From an uncultured bacterium (lineage in GTDB: Bacteria > DUMJ01), in assembly GCA_937958695.1 (NCBI GenBank), contig CALGNK010000019.1, positions 1-58,693 on the forward strand: a DNA stretch of 58,693 nt, read 5' to 3'. Positions 1 through 8,494 of this stretch are shown piece after piece (positions within the stretch are counted from its first letter, which is position 1; each line of letters opens with the position of its first letter). The notes beneath the pieces are model-generated. The model was not told where the DNA came from. It ran no database searches and saw only the letters and a list, made by a program, of their open reading frames with translations. A program made the position numbers and the translations under genes.

Positions 1-206
1 AATAATATTTGAAATGTATGAAATGATGATAGCGGAAATACGATTGTATATGATTCACCAAAAGCATGAGTTGCAGCTATTTATAAGACATTATCAAACA
101 GGTATTTAGGTCATTATACGATGATGAGTCAATTATCCAGATTTGGTAATAAGAATTGATCTATTTATGCATCTGATCCAGTCAATCGACAAAAGAATAT
201 CTTGAG

Positions 207-986
207 ATGTTCAATGATATTAAGTTTACTTTTCTTCCAAATTATAGAGAGGAAAATGATCCTTACGCAGATGCTTGGGGAAAGATTTCTCCTTGGGAAA
301 GAGAAATGTTACCTGAATGGATTAGAGTATATTATGCTATGGTAACAAATCTAGATTGGAATGTAGGAAGATTGATAAGATTTATTGACGAATTAGGATT
401 GAAAGATAATACTATTTTTGTATTCACCTCTGATCACGGAGAGTTATTTGGTGCTCATGGTAGAAGGGCAAAAAATATTTTCTATGAAGAAGCTGTTAGA
501 GTTCCATTTATAATTCGTTGGCCTCCAAGGATCCCTGCAGGTTACGTTAGTGATGTGTGCCTCAATACTCCAGATATTATGCCGACATTACTATCTTTAA
601 TGGGGCTTCCAATACCAGAAGAAGTAGAAGGAATGGACTTATCACATTGTATACTTGGAAAGGAGGGTCCAGAGCCTGAAGCTGCTTTTATGATGGGAAC
701 TGGTGCTGTTGCAGATTGGGAGGATGGACATGAGTGGCGAGCATTAAGAAGTAAACGTTATACTTATGCTATATATAGAGTTGATGGTAAGGAATTTCTA
801 TTTGACAATATAGAAGACCCATATCAGATGAGGAATTTGGCTGAAGATCTAGGATATAAAGATATACTAGAATATTTTAGCAAATTACTAAAGAGGAAGA
901 TGGAAGAGCTTGGAGATGTTTTTGAAGCTTCTACTTGGTATAGAGATAACTGGACAAGAGACCGTATAATATTGATACCTAAATAA
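207..986 (+). pseudogene. Sulfatase, C-terminal fragment (5' half lost)
   Basis: The open frame encodes the C-terminal part of a type I sulfatase (alkaline phosphatase superfamily). TSDHGELFGAHG at residues 74-85 supplies the metal ligands D76 and H77, and a lysine follows at about 89. The N-terminal third of the family, with the formylglycine motif C/S-x-P-x-R, is absent. In the same frame a TGA lies at 174-176. Bases 177-206 still read as sulfatase-like (KEYLEMF), so the homology starts upstream of the first ATG. Bases 1-170 show no intact reading frame and look decayed. Without the formylglycine residue, sulfate-ester hydrolysis is not expected. I read this as a pseudogene. If the window edge cuts a longer gene, the stop at 174 still separates the two parts. 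Confidence 0.75.
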
Positions 987-991
987 ACAAT

Positions 992-2347
992 ATGGATAGT
1001 CGACCTAAATTACACTTTACCCCTTTACAGGGTTGGATGAACGATCCTAATGGTTTGGTTTATGTAGATGGCTTTTATCATCTTTTCTATCAGTATCATC
1101 CGTTTTCTACAGTTTGGGGACCGATGCATTGGGGTCATGCGATAAGTAGAGATTTGATACATTGGACCCATCTTCCGATAGCCTTAGAACCAGATGAGTT
1201 GGGCTTTATCTTTTCTGGAAGTGCTGTTTTTGATAAGGATAATACCTCAGGTTTTGGTGATGGGGAAAGAAGGCCTATAGTTGCTATATTTACACATCAC
1301 AACGAATTAAGAGAGTGCCAGAGCATAGCCTGGAGTCTTGACTATATGAATTTTACTAAGCATAGCCAAAATCCTGTTATTGAGAATCCTGGTATAAAGG
1401 ATTTTCGTGACCCAAAGGTTTTTTGGTATGAAGAAGGAAGATATTGGTGTATGGTTGTATCTGCTGGAGATAGAGTATATTTTTACAGGTCAAATAATTT
1501 AAAAAATTGGGAGAAAACTGGTGAATTTGGACTAGGGGGTAACTATGCCCTTGGTGTATGGGAGTGTCCTGACTTATTTCCATTAGAGACATCTAAGGGA
1601 GATCTAAAGTGGATATTAGTAGTAAGTATGGGGATGAGTGCAGAGCTAGGAGGTTCTAGAACTCAGTATTTTATCGGTCATTTTAACGGTGAGAACTTCG
1701 TAGGCCTAGATTCTTTTGATGAACTTAAATGGATAGATCAAGGACCTGACTGTTATGCAGGTAATACCTTTAATAATACTCTAGATGATAAGAGAATTTT
1801 TGTGGCTTGGAATATGAATTGGATTTATGCTAATAGGGTACCTACCGATAATCATAGGGGAGTTATGGGATTTCCTAAAGTTTTAAGTCTTGTTGATACA
1901 CCTCTGGGTCTAAGGTTATCCTTCGATTTTGTAGATGCCCTTAATTATATAAAGAAGAGAGTGGAAGTTATTCAGAGATCTCTAGAAATAGATGTCAATA
2001 CTTTTTGCATTGAAGGAATAGCTGATGGAGAATTTACTATTCGATTTACGAATGATAAGGAAGAGGTATTAAGTTTTGGAATTGATAGAAGTAATAGATT
2101 CTTCGTTGATCGTAGAAAAGCTGGGATATCAGATTTTTCTGAATATTTCCCAAATATCTATTATGCCCAGCGTATCTTTACAGGTAGATCTCATTTTAAG
2201 GCCTTATGGGATGTATATACTCTTGAGATATTGGCAGATGATGGAACTATTAATATGAGTATTAATGCTTTTCCTAGTAAGGGATACACTAAAATTTTTA
2301 CCGAAGGTAGCATAACAGGAGAATTTTACACCTTTAAAGACATTTGA
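992..2347 (+). CDS. GH32 beta-fructosidase (sucrose/fructan hydrolase)
   Basis: A 451-aa glycoside hydrolase family 32 enzyme that cleaves terminal beta-fructosyl residues from sucrose or fructans. The family motifs are present: WMNDPNG at 15-21 (nucleophile D18), FRDPK at 138-142 (transition-state Asp) and WECPDLF at 190-196 (acid/base E191). The five-bladed propeller is followed by a short C-terminal beta-sandwich. No signal peptide is visible, so it is probably cytoplasmic and acts on imported sugars. It starts 5 bases after the sulfatase remnant and has no recognisable Shine-Dalgarno sequence (upstream is AT-rich), so expression may have relied on coupling to the now broken upstream gene. 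Confidence 0.9.
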   Translation: MDSRPKLHFTPLQGWMNDPNGLVYVDGFYHLFYQYHPFSTVWGPMHWGHAISRDLIHWTHLPIALEPDELGFIFSGSAVFDKDNTSGFGDGERRPIVAIFTHHNELRECQSIAWSLDYMNFTKHSQNPVIENPGIKDFRDPKVFWYEEGRYWCMVVSAGDRVYFYRSNNLKNWEKTGEFGLGGNYALGVWECPDLFPLETSKGDLKWILVVSMGMSAELGGSRTQYFIGHFNGENFVGLDSFDELKWIDQGPDCYAGNTFNNTLDDKRIFVAWNMNWIYANRVPTDNHRGVMGFPKVLSLVDTPLGLRLSFDFVDALNYIKKRVEVIQRSLEIDVNTFCIEGIADGEFTIRFTNDKEEVLSFGIDRSNRFFVDRRKAGISDFSEYFPNIYYAQRIFTGRSHFKALWDVYTLEILADDGTINMSINAFPSKGYTKIFTEGSITGEFYTFKDI

Positions 2348-2358
2348 TACAATCTCTT

Positions 2359-2709
2359 CTAGAAAAATCCTAATAAAGGTCTGTATGGGTTGTTAATTTG
2401 GGGAGAAATTACCGAAAAGTTACCTTTTAAAACTCTTTCTGCTAGCCATTTACACAAAGGCTCTATCGGTTCTTTAAAACTTTCTATGCCCTCTAGAGAT
2501 AAATAGGTAAAGCTATCTACTTCGAATCCATCAGGCTTAAGGTTATTGCTTAGAGGACTACAGAGGAATACAATTCCTATCCATTGGATGTCCCTTTGCC
2601 TGTCTTGCAAAGAGGACTTTATTATCTTTTAAGACTATACCGCTACACATATACCCCTTCTTATACGATTCATAAGTAATCCCTCCTATAGATAAATGGA
2701 TATAAGGTT
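2359..2709 (-). pseudogene. Nudix hydrolase remnant lacking the Nudix box
   Basis: Two overlapping minus-strand frames together resemble a small Nudix protein. The first (about 2709 to 2561) reads GYMCSGIVLKDNKVLFARQ, a typical first strand pair, then hits a stop. The second (2610 to 2359) reads like the C-terminal half (GFEVDSFTYLSLEGI, then WLAERVL). The expected GX5EX7REUXEEXGU catalytic box between them is missing, so an internal deletion of some tens of codons with a frame change is inferred. It lies just downstream of the EamA gene and was probably the last gene of that operon. An active product is not expected. Confidence 0.65.
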
Positions 2710-2714
2710 CTACA

Positions 2715-3560
2715 TTATATATTTTTCTTTTTTATTGTCGGTATAGAGTATCTCAGTATGACAGAAATTAATATTATCGATCCACCTATAAAAGCCCATC
2801 TACCTGGAGTTTCTCCCATAACTAGAAAGACCCATATTGGATTTAATATTGGCTCAATAATAGGTATCAATATTGCCTCTAGGGCGGTTACCTCTTTTAT
2901 TGCTATAGAGTAAAGTATATATGATAGCCCTAATTGAACCGTTCCTAGTAGGATTATCCCTATCCAGCTAGACCCTGTAGGACTAGAGTTAAGCATGAAC
3001 GGTAGTCCAATTATTGCTGTTAGAATATTTCCTAAGAGTGTAGATTCTATTGGAGATTCATCCTTCTGCTTTCGCATAAAGATTATATATAGGGCAAAAG
3101 CTATACCACTTAGGATAGCAACAATATTTCCGAATAAATTTCCTGGTTGCAGTTCGTCAAGAAAGAAAAGAAACATACCAAAAATTACAACCGCAATTGT
3201 TATCCAGTCTGCTAAAGTCGTTTTCTCTTTTAAGATTACAGAACCAAGTATCGCTACATAAATAGGTGCTCCGTACTGTAATAATATTGCATTAGCAGCT
3301 GTGGTGAGTTTATTTGCAGATACGAATAGTATTACAGTTCCTGCATAAAAGATAGCAGCTAAGATTTGATCAGAAGACCATGTAAATCTTGGCTTTCTGA
3401 TATATGCTATTATGAGTAGAGAAGAGATGGCACTCCTAGCTCCAGCTATAGCTATAGGATTCCACTTTACAGATTTTATAAGTACTCCGCCTAGACTCCA
3501 AAGCACTGCTGTTATTATTAGATAGATAATAGCTCTAGTTCTCTTTTCCATTCTATTCAA
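2715..3560 (-). CDS. EamA/DMT-family membrane transporter
   Basis: A 281-aa protein of the drug/metabolite transporter superfamily with about ten hydrophobic segments in two EamA repeats, the usual size for this family. It starts near IIYLIITAVLWSLGGVLIK and ends in a basic KKKNI tail, as expected for an inner-membrane permease. Its start overlaps the 3' end of nanE by 8 bp, so the two are translated together. The neighbouring NanE and sugar-isomerase genes suggest it exports or imports an amino sugar or related metabolite. Substrates cannot be read from sequence in this family. Confidence 0.88.
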   Translation of the reverse strand: MNRMEKRTRAIIYLIITAVLWSLGGVLIKSVKWNPIAIAGARSAISSLLIIAYIRKPRFTWSSDQILAAIFYAGTVILFVSANKLTTAANAILLQYGAPIYVAILGSVILKEKTTLADWITIAVVIFGMFLFFLDELQPGNLFGNIVAILSGIAFALYIIFMRKQKDESPIESTLLGNILTAIIGLPFMLNSSPTGSSWIGIILLGTVQLGLSYILYSIAIKEVTALEAILIPIIEPILNPIWVFLVMGETPGRWAFIGGSIILISVILRYSIPTIKKKNI

Positions 3561-4248
3561 AGAAAGGAAGTCCTTTCATCCCAAGTACAAATTTTCTGGC
3601 AATAAGTTGCGGTCTTGTTATGGCAGAACCAACAACTACTGCATAAGCTCCAAGGTCTAACGCATATCTTGCCTCTTCTGGCCTCCATATATTTCCTTCC
3701 ATAATTATAGGAATTGGAATCTCTTTTACTAGAGACCTTAATAGCTTAAAGTTTGGTCTTTTATCTGTTTTTGTGTATTCTGTATATCCTGAAAGTGTTG
3801 TACTTATTAGATCTGCTCCTGCCTGATATGCTAAGATTCCTTCTTCTAGGGTGGATATGTCAGCCATAAGTATTACATCAAATCTTTTCTTTATCTCTTT
3901 TATAAACTCGTTTCCCATATATCCTTCAGGATGTAGTCTTTTTGTTGCATCTATCGCTACTATATCTGCTCCAGCTGAGATCACCATCTCTACATGTCTT
4001 AATGTAGGAGTAATATAAGGTTCATATCTAGGTATACTCTCCTTATAGATCCCTATAACAGGTAATGGGACTGTCCCTTTTATGGCTTTTATATCAGATA
4101 CTCCATTAGCCCTTATACCTACCGCTCCAGCCTCAAAGCTTGCCCTAGCAAACGCAGACATTACACTAGAGCCATACATAGCATCTCCAGGATAAGCCTG
4201 GCAAGAGACAATAAGTCCATTCCTTAATCTTTCTATAACTTCTTTCAT
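3553..4248 (-). CDS. nanE: N-acetylmannosamine-6-phosphate 2-epimerase
   Basis: A 231-aa TIM-barrel enzyme of the NanE family, which converts ManNAc-6-phosphate to GlcNAc-6-phosphate in sialic acid and ManNAc catabolism. Family features are ALIVSCQAYPGD-like sequence near the N-terminus, VGIRANGVSDIKAIK, DIVAIDATKR and the C-terminal GAYAVVVGSAITRP phosphate-binding loop. The length is typical. It lies between a TIM-barrel isomerase (3-base gap) and EamA (8-bp overlap). No sialate lyase (NanA) or ManNAc kinase is in the window, so the pathway is only partly visible here. Confidence 0.92.
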   Translation of the reverse strand: MKEVIERLRNGLIVSCQAYPGDAMYGSSVMSAFARASFEAGAVGIRANGVSDIKAIKGTVPLPVIGIYKESIPRYEPYITPTLRHVEMVISAGADIVAIDATKRLHPEGYMGNEFIKEIKKRFDVILMADISTLEEGILAYQAGADLISTTLSGYTEYTKTDKRPNFKLLRSLVKEIPIPIIMEGNIWRPEEARYALDLGAYAVVVGSAITRPQLIARKFVLGMKGLPFFE

Positions 4249-4251
4249 AGT

Positions 4252-5094
4252 CTATTCTAAGCTCTCTAGTATCTTTTTTGTATTACTTATACTCTTCTCT
4301 ACCCCGTACTTGGAGTCTTCTGGTCCTTCATATTCAAGGGAGAGATATCCTCTGTATCCTGCACTGTATAATATCTTTAACACTTCAGGTAAATTTACCT
4401 CGCCTTCTCCAGCTACAGTTCCTATAAGTCTTACTCCTTCTAATCCATTGTAGGCTTCACCTTCATAATCAAGGGGAACCTTCTTAAAGTCTTTTAGATG
4501 AACGTGAACGGCAACATCTGCGAGGTTTTTTACTGCATCTATTGAGCTTTCTCCAACTAATAAAAAGTTACCTATATCTACAGTTGCTCTAAGATAGTTA
4601 GAACCAACTAGTTGGATTATCTCTCTTACCTGGCTACTCTTGCCAGCTAAGAGCCCGTGATTCTCTAATGCTAGTATTACATTGTGTTTTTCGGCATATT
4701 TTGCGCTTTCTTTAAGTCCTTCTATTATCCATTCTTTCGCTTGTTCATATGTAAAAGGAGGCTTTAAGTCCCCACTAAAGACCCTTACTATCTTACTGTT
4801 GAATTCTATAGCCATATCTACTCCAACTTTTATCTTATCTACTTCTAAGCTTCTCTCCTCTTTAGTCTCTTTGACAAAATTGTTACTTACAGCATAAGCA
4901 GATACCTCTAAACCATATTTAGCTAAAGCCTCTTTTACCATTGGTAGTTCCTTTTCTTTATCCTTCCAGAAAAATTCTAGAAGTTCAACTCCATCTATCC
5001 CTAAACTACCTATGTACTCAATAAACCCTACTGTGTCCATTTCTCCTTTCCTATAAAGTTTATGTAAACTCCACATACTAACTCCTAGTTTCAT
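4252..5094 (-). CDS. Sugar phosphate isomerase/epimerase-like TIM barrel
   Basis: A 280-aa member of the xylose isomerase-like TIM barrel (AP endonuclease 2) family. It has the expected N-terminal LGVSMWSLHKLY, a central ALENHGLL segment, VDIGNFLL, HVHLKDFK and the C-terminal YLSLEYEG, which carry the metal-binding Glu/Asp/His residues. Members interconvert keto and aldo sugars or inositols, and the substrate is not predictable here. A good Shine-Dalgarno (AAGGAGG) precedes the ATG. It probably starts an operon that continues through nanE and eamA. Confidence 0.85.
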   Translation of the reverse strand: MKLGVSMWSLHKLYRKGEMDTVGFIEYIGSLGIDGVELLEFFWKDKEKELPMVKEALAKYGLEVSAYAVSNNFVKETKEERSLEVDKIKVGVDMAIEFNSKIVRVFSGDLKPPFTYEQAKEWIIEGLKESAKYAEKHNVILALENHGLLAGKSSQVREIIQLVGSNYLRATVDIGNFLLVGESSIDAVKNLADVAVHVHLKDFKKVPLDYEGEAYNGLEGVRLIGTVAGEGEVNLPEVLKILYSAGYRGYLSLEYEGPEDSKYGVEKSISNTKKILESLE

Positions 5095-5116
5095 ATCATA
5101 ATCCTCCTTTTTTTAG

Positions 5117-5845
5117 TCATTTTTCTCCCCAAAGCATAGTAAATCTTGATACACATGGGATAGGTCCCTTTTTTAAGTCTTCTTCCATCCTATCTATTCC
5201 ATTTCTAAAGGCTTCTTCGCTTATCAGGTTCAGTGAAGAAAAGGACTTTTCTCTATAGGCACCCATATCGGTTAGGTAATAGTAATATTCTGTCATCTCC
5301 TCTGTAATACTATTGAAACCTACATCTCTCATTATACTTTTTAATCTTTCTATGGGGGGGAACCTTTTTAGGTCTACCTCTAACGTCTCAGGAAAATAAA
5401 GAGTTAGTGGCCTTCGATTACGGAGTATCCATTCAGAATCTGTAACCGTTACTATAACTCCGCCATATTTTAAGACTCTGTAAGCCTCTTTATAGTATCT
5501 TTTATGGTCTTTTATATGATGTATTACATTTATAGAGAAGACAAAATCAAAAAATTCATCAGGGAAGTACAGATTTGTTGCATCTTGTACTTCAAAATTT
5601 ATATTCATTGTTCTCTTCCTTGCAATGGATAGCATCTCTTCGGAGATATCTATTCCCCATGCTTGACAATCTTTTAGAAATTTTAAGGCAATTATATAGT
5701 TTCCAGTTCCACACCCTATCTCTAAGACCCTTGAATTTCTGTCTATTCTGGTTAAGAGGCTTTTCAAAACCCCTGGATGTATCTCTCTATACTTTGCATA
5801 TGAATCAGCTATCTTATCAAAACTGAATTCCTCTTTTTTGGTCAT
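5117..5845 (-). CDS. Class I SAM-dependent methyltransferase
   Basis: A 242-aa Rossmann-fold methyltransferase (Methyltransf_11/25 type). Motif I is VLEIGCGTGNYI at about residues 40-51, an acidic residue follows in WGIDIS, and the FDFVFSINVIHHI post-motif is present. I chose the ATG at 5845 over an adjacent TTG at 5848 because it is better spaced from the AAAGGTGA Shine-Dalgarno. The acceptor substrate is unknown. The gap of about 22 bases to the TIM-barrel gene is compatible with the same transcript. It is divergent from nfnA. Confidence 0.87.
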   Translation of the reverse strand: MTKKEEFSFDKIADSYAKYREIHPGVLKSLLTRIDRNSRVLEIGCGTGNYIIALKFLKDCQAWGIDISEEMLSIARKRTMNINFEVQDATNLYFPDEFFDFVFSINVIHHIKDHKRYYKEAYRVLKYGGVIVTVTDSEWILRNRRPLTLYFPETLEVDLKRFPPIERLKSIMRDVGFNSITEEMTEYYYYLTDMGAYREKSFSSLNLISEEAFRNGIDRMEEDLKKGPIPCVSRFTMLWGEK

Positions 5846-5930
5846 CAAATTTTCACCTTTTAATACTCTTTTAATACTTCTGTGTTATTATATCATAAAT
5901 TAGAGTTAGTAAAAGGAGTTATAGAGGGAT

Positions 5931-6758
5931 ATGTATAAGATAGTGGATAAAAAGAGACTCTCAGATAATGTTGTGCAAATGGTTATAGAGGCACCTTTGA
6001 TTGCTAAGTCTATAAAACCAGGACAATTTATCATTATTATGGTCTACGAGAAGGGAGAGAGGATTCCTCTTACAGTAGTCACCTCCGATAAGGAAAAAGG
6101 ATTAATCACTATAGTATTCCAAGAGGTAGGTAAGACTACTAAGTTATTAGGGAAAAAGGAGATAGGGGAAGAGCTTTACGCCGTTATGGGTCCTAACGGA
6201 AATCCATTCCCGATAAAATATTATGGTAATATAGTCTTAGTAGCAGGTGGTGTAGGTGTTGCAGAAGTAGTTCCAATAGCAAAGGCATTAAAAGAGGTTG
6301 GTAATTATATCACTACTATAGTTGGGGCTAGAACTAAAGATCTTTTATTCTTTACTGATGTACTTGGTTCTATAAGTAATAAGTTATATATAACTACAGA
6401 CGATGGGACATATGGGATAAAAGGTTTGGTTACTTTACCCCTTAAAGAATTACTTGATAATACTCATATAGATATGGTTTTAGCTGTAGGACCAACGATA
6501 ATGATGAGGGCAGTTTCAGACCTAACTAGAGGTTATAATGTAAAGACTTATGTAAGTCTTAATCCTATTATGATTGATGGGACTGGTATGTGCGGAGGAT
6601 GCAGAGTTACGGTGGATGGGAAGACTAAGTTTGTTTGTGTTGATGGTCCTGAGTTTGATGGACATCTAGTTAATTTTGATGAGCTTATGATGAGACAAAA
6701 AACCTATATAGAACAGGAAAGATTAGCTCTTAAGTTACTGGAGGAGAAGAATGCCTAG
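5931..6758 (+). CDS. nfnA: NADH-dependent ferredoxin:NADP+ oxidoreductase, small subunit
   Basis: A 275-aa FAD/NAD-binding reductase of the dihydroorotate dehydrogenase electron-transfer/NfnA type. The flavin-binding beta-barrel is at residues 1-95, with a ferredoxin-reductase-like NAD domain (VLVAGGVGVAEVVPIAKAL) in the middle. A C-terminal cluster region, GTGMCGGCRVTV with a further Cys after KTKFV, is the expected [2Fe-2S] site. NfnAB couples NADH and reduced ferredoxin oxidation to NADP+ reduction by electron bifurcation in anaerobes. Its stop overlaps the start of nfnB by 8 bp. Confidence 0.88.
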   Translation: MYKIVDKKRLSDNVVQMVIEAPLIAKSIKPGQFIIIMVYEKGERIPLTVVTSDKEKGLITIVFQEVGKTTKLLGKKEIGEELYAVMGPNGNPFPIKYYGNIVLVAGGVGVAEVVPIAKALKEVGNYITTIVGARTKDLLFFTDVLGSISNKLYITTDDGTYGIKGLVTLPLKELLDNTHIDMVLAVGPTIMMRAVSDLTRGYNVKTYVSLNPIMIDGTGMCGGCRVTVDGKTKFVCVDGPEFDGHLVNFDELMMRQKTYIEQERLALKLLEEKNA

Positions 6759-8130
6759 ACGTACTAGAGTTCCAATGAGAGAACAGAACCCTGAAGATCG
6801 AATTAAGAATTTTGATGAAGTTGCTCTGGGATATAGCGAAGATGAAGCCCTATTAGAAGCTGATAGATGTCTAAATTGTCCAAAGCCTAGGTGTATTGAA
6901 GGTTGTCCTGTAGGGATAGATATTCCTGCTTTTATATCTCTTATAAAGGAGAGAAAATATAGAGAGGCTTATAGAAAGATAAAAGAGAGGGATAGTCTTC
7001 CAGCTATTACTGGTAGGGTATGCCCTCAGGAAAATCAGTGTGAGAAGACCTGTGTATTGGCTAGGACAGGAGAACCTGTAGCTATTGGTAGATTAGAGAG
7101 ATTTGTTGCTGATTATTGTGTAGAGGATATACAAGAAATAAAAAAGGACCCTCCTAATGGTAAAAGAATTGCAGTAGTTGGTTCTGGCCCAGCGGGTCTT
7201 ACGGTTAGTGCTGATCTTGCCAAGCTTGGTTATTCAGTTACCCTTTTTGAGGCGTTACATCTTCCCGGGGGTGTCTTGACGTATGGAATTCCAGATTTTA
7301 GACTTCCAAAAGACATAATAAAGAGAGAATTTGATTATGTAAGAGCTCTTGGGGTAGAATTTATTCCAAACGTAGTAGTGGGAAAGACGATACTTTTGGA
7401 TGAACTTTTAAAGGATTATGGTGCTGTATTTATTGGTTCTGGAGCTGGCGCCCCTGTATTCCTAAATGTTCCTGGAGAAAATCTACTAGGTATATATTCA
7501 GCTAATGAATTCCTATCTAGAATAAACCTTATGAGGGCACATCGTTTCCCTGAATATGATACGCCACTTAGAATAGGGAAGAAGGTCTTGGTTGTAGGTG
7601 GTGGTAATGTTGCTATGGACTCTGCAAGGGTTTCTAGAAGACTTGGAGCAGATGTTACAATTCTTTATAGGAGGTCTAGAGAAGAACTTCCAGCTAGATT
7701 AGAGGAGATAAAAAGGGCAGAGGAAGAAGGTATTAATTTTGTTTTCCTTGCTACCCCCCTAGCTTTTAGTGGTAATAATGGTTGGGTAGACACAGTAGAG
7801 TGTCAGGAGATGGAGTTGGGAGAACCAGATGAAAGTGGAAGAAGATCTCCTATACCTAAGAAAGGTTCTACTTTTACTCTAAAGGTGGATACCGTCATTA
7901 TTGCTATAGGTAATAGACCTAATCCTATTATTGCTAAGACTACACAAGGACTAGAGATTGGTCGTCATGGAGAAATTATTGTAGACCCTATAACTGGAAA
8001 GACGTCTAAAGTTGGAGTTTTTGCTGGTGGCGATATAGTAAGCGGTTCTGCTACTGTAATAGAGGCTATGGGAGCTGGAAGAAGATCTGCAATGGCTATG
8101 CATAAGTACTTAACTACTAAAGTCTGGTAG
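6751..8130 (+). CDS. nfnB: NADH-dependent ferredoxin:NADP+ oxidoreductase, large subunit (glutamate synthase small-subunit-like)
   Basis: A 459-aa protein of the GltD/NfnB family. The N-terminal half carries two cysteine clusters (CLNCPKPRCIEGCPVG at about 41-56 and CPQENQCEKTC at about 91-101) for [4Fe-4S] centres. It then has an FAD GxGxxG fold (VVGSGPAGLT) and an NADP fold (VVGGGNVAMD), ending with GVFAGGDIVSG. This family is often annotated as gltA/gltD. The adjacent NfnA-type partner and the lack of a large glutamate synthase subunit favour the bifurcating transhydrogenase. Confidence 0.9.
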   Translation: MPRRTRVPMREQNPEDRIKNFDEVALGYSEDEALLEADRCLNCPKPRCIEGCPVGIDIPAFISLIKERKYREAYRKIKERDSLPAITGRVCPQENQCEKTCVLARTGEPVAIGRLERFVADYCVEDIQEIKKDPPNGKRIAVVGSGPAGLTVSADLAKLGYSVTLFEALHLPGGVLTYGIPDFRLPKDIIKREFDYVRALGVEFIPNVVVGKTILLDELLKDYGAVFIGSGAGAPVFLNVPGENLLGIYSANEFLSRINLMRAHRFPEYDTPLRIGKKVLVVGGGNVAMDSARVSRRLGADVTILYRRSREELPARLEEIKRAEEEGINFVFLATPLAFSGNNGWVDTVECQEMELGEPDESGRRSPIPKKGSTFTLKVDTVIIAIGNRPNPIIAKTTQGLEIGRHGEIIVDPITGKTSKVGVFAGGDIVSGSATVIEAMGAGRRSAMAMHKYLTTKVW

Positions 8131-8145
8131 TAGACTTGCTATAAC

Positions 8146-8196
8146 ATTAATTCTCTTAAGATTTCTTTCCCATATTTATCGAACTTGAGAATTAAT
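8146..8196. repeat. Inverted repeat upstream of the fmdB-type operon
   Basis: ATTAATTCTC (8146-8155) is repeated inverted as GAGAATTAAT (8187-8196), with a 31-base loop and a few more pairs possible with a bulge. The right arm overlaps the -35 region of the promoter at 8185-8214. It could be a protein-binding site or a weak terminator for nfnB. No U-tract follows, so a terminator is less likely. Confidence 0.4.
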
Positions 8197-8243
8197 ATCT
8201 TTAGGTGGTAAAATATTTCTATAGATATCAAATAGATATCAAA
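8185..8243 (+). promoter_or_regulatory. Promoter with tandem 11-bp direct repeat (response-regulator box candidate)
   Basis: A -35 element TTGAGA (8185-8190), an 18-base spacer and a -10 element TAAAAT (8209-8214) predict a start near 8221. Immediately downstream, TAGATATCAAA occurs twice in perfect tandem (8222-8232 and 8233-8243), an exact 11-bp period. OmpR/PhoB-family regulators bind direct repeats with this spacing, and such a regulator is encoded 220 bases downstream. Position at +1 to +22 suggests autorepression. This is inferred from pattern only. Confidence 0.5.
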
Positions 8244-8263
8244 ATGGGTGGAGGTGATAGTAG

Positions 8264-8494
8264 ATGCCATTCTATGTGTATAGATGTGAAGGATGCGGTA
8301 GAGAGTTAGAAGTATTTCAGAGTATAAATGATAGGCCTTTATTACAGTGCAATGAATGTGGTGGAACGCTTAAAAGACTTATATTTCCACCCACAGTGAT
8401 ATTTAAAGGAACAGGTTTTTATTGCACAGAGAATAGAAAAGGAACTCCGCCTAAGGAGGAAGAAAGTGGCGGAAAAGATTCTGATAGTAGATGA
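8264..8494 (+). CDS. FmdB-family zinc-ribbon protein
   Basis: A 76-aa protein that begins MPFYVYRCEGCG, the FmdB/CxxC_CxxC_SSSS signature. Cys pairs at C8/C11 and C29/C32 form a zinc ribbon, and a charged, Ser/Gly-rich disordered tail follows. The family was first named as a putative regulator of formamidase genes. Its molecular role remains unclear. A strong GGAGGTGA lies 7 bases before the ATG. The last 29 bases overlap the downstream response regulator, so expression is coupled to the two-component system. Confidence 0.88.
   Translation: MPFYVYRCEGCGRELEVFQSINDRPLLQCNECGGTLKRLIFPPTVIFKGTGFYCTENRKGTPPKEEESGGKDSDSR

Noticed and set aside
6751-8130. Glutamate synthase small subunit (gltD) for ammonia assimilation.
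   Set aside because: There is no glutamate synthase large subunit, and the coupled NfnA-type partner fits the transhydrogenase better.
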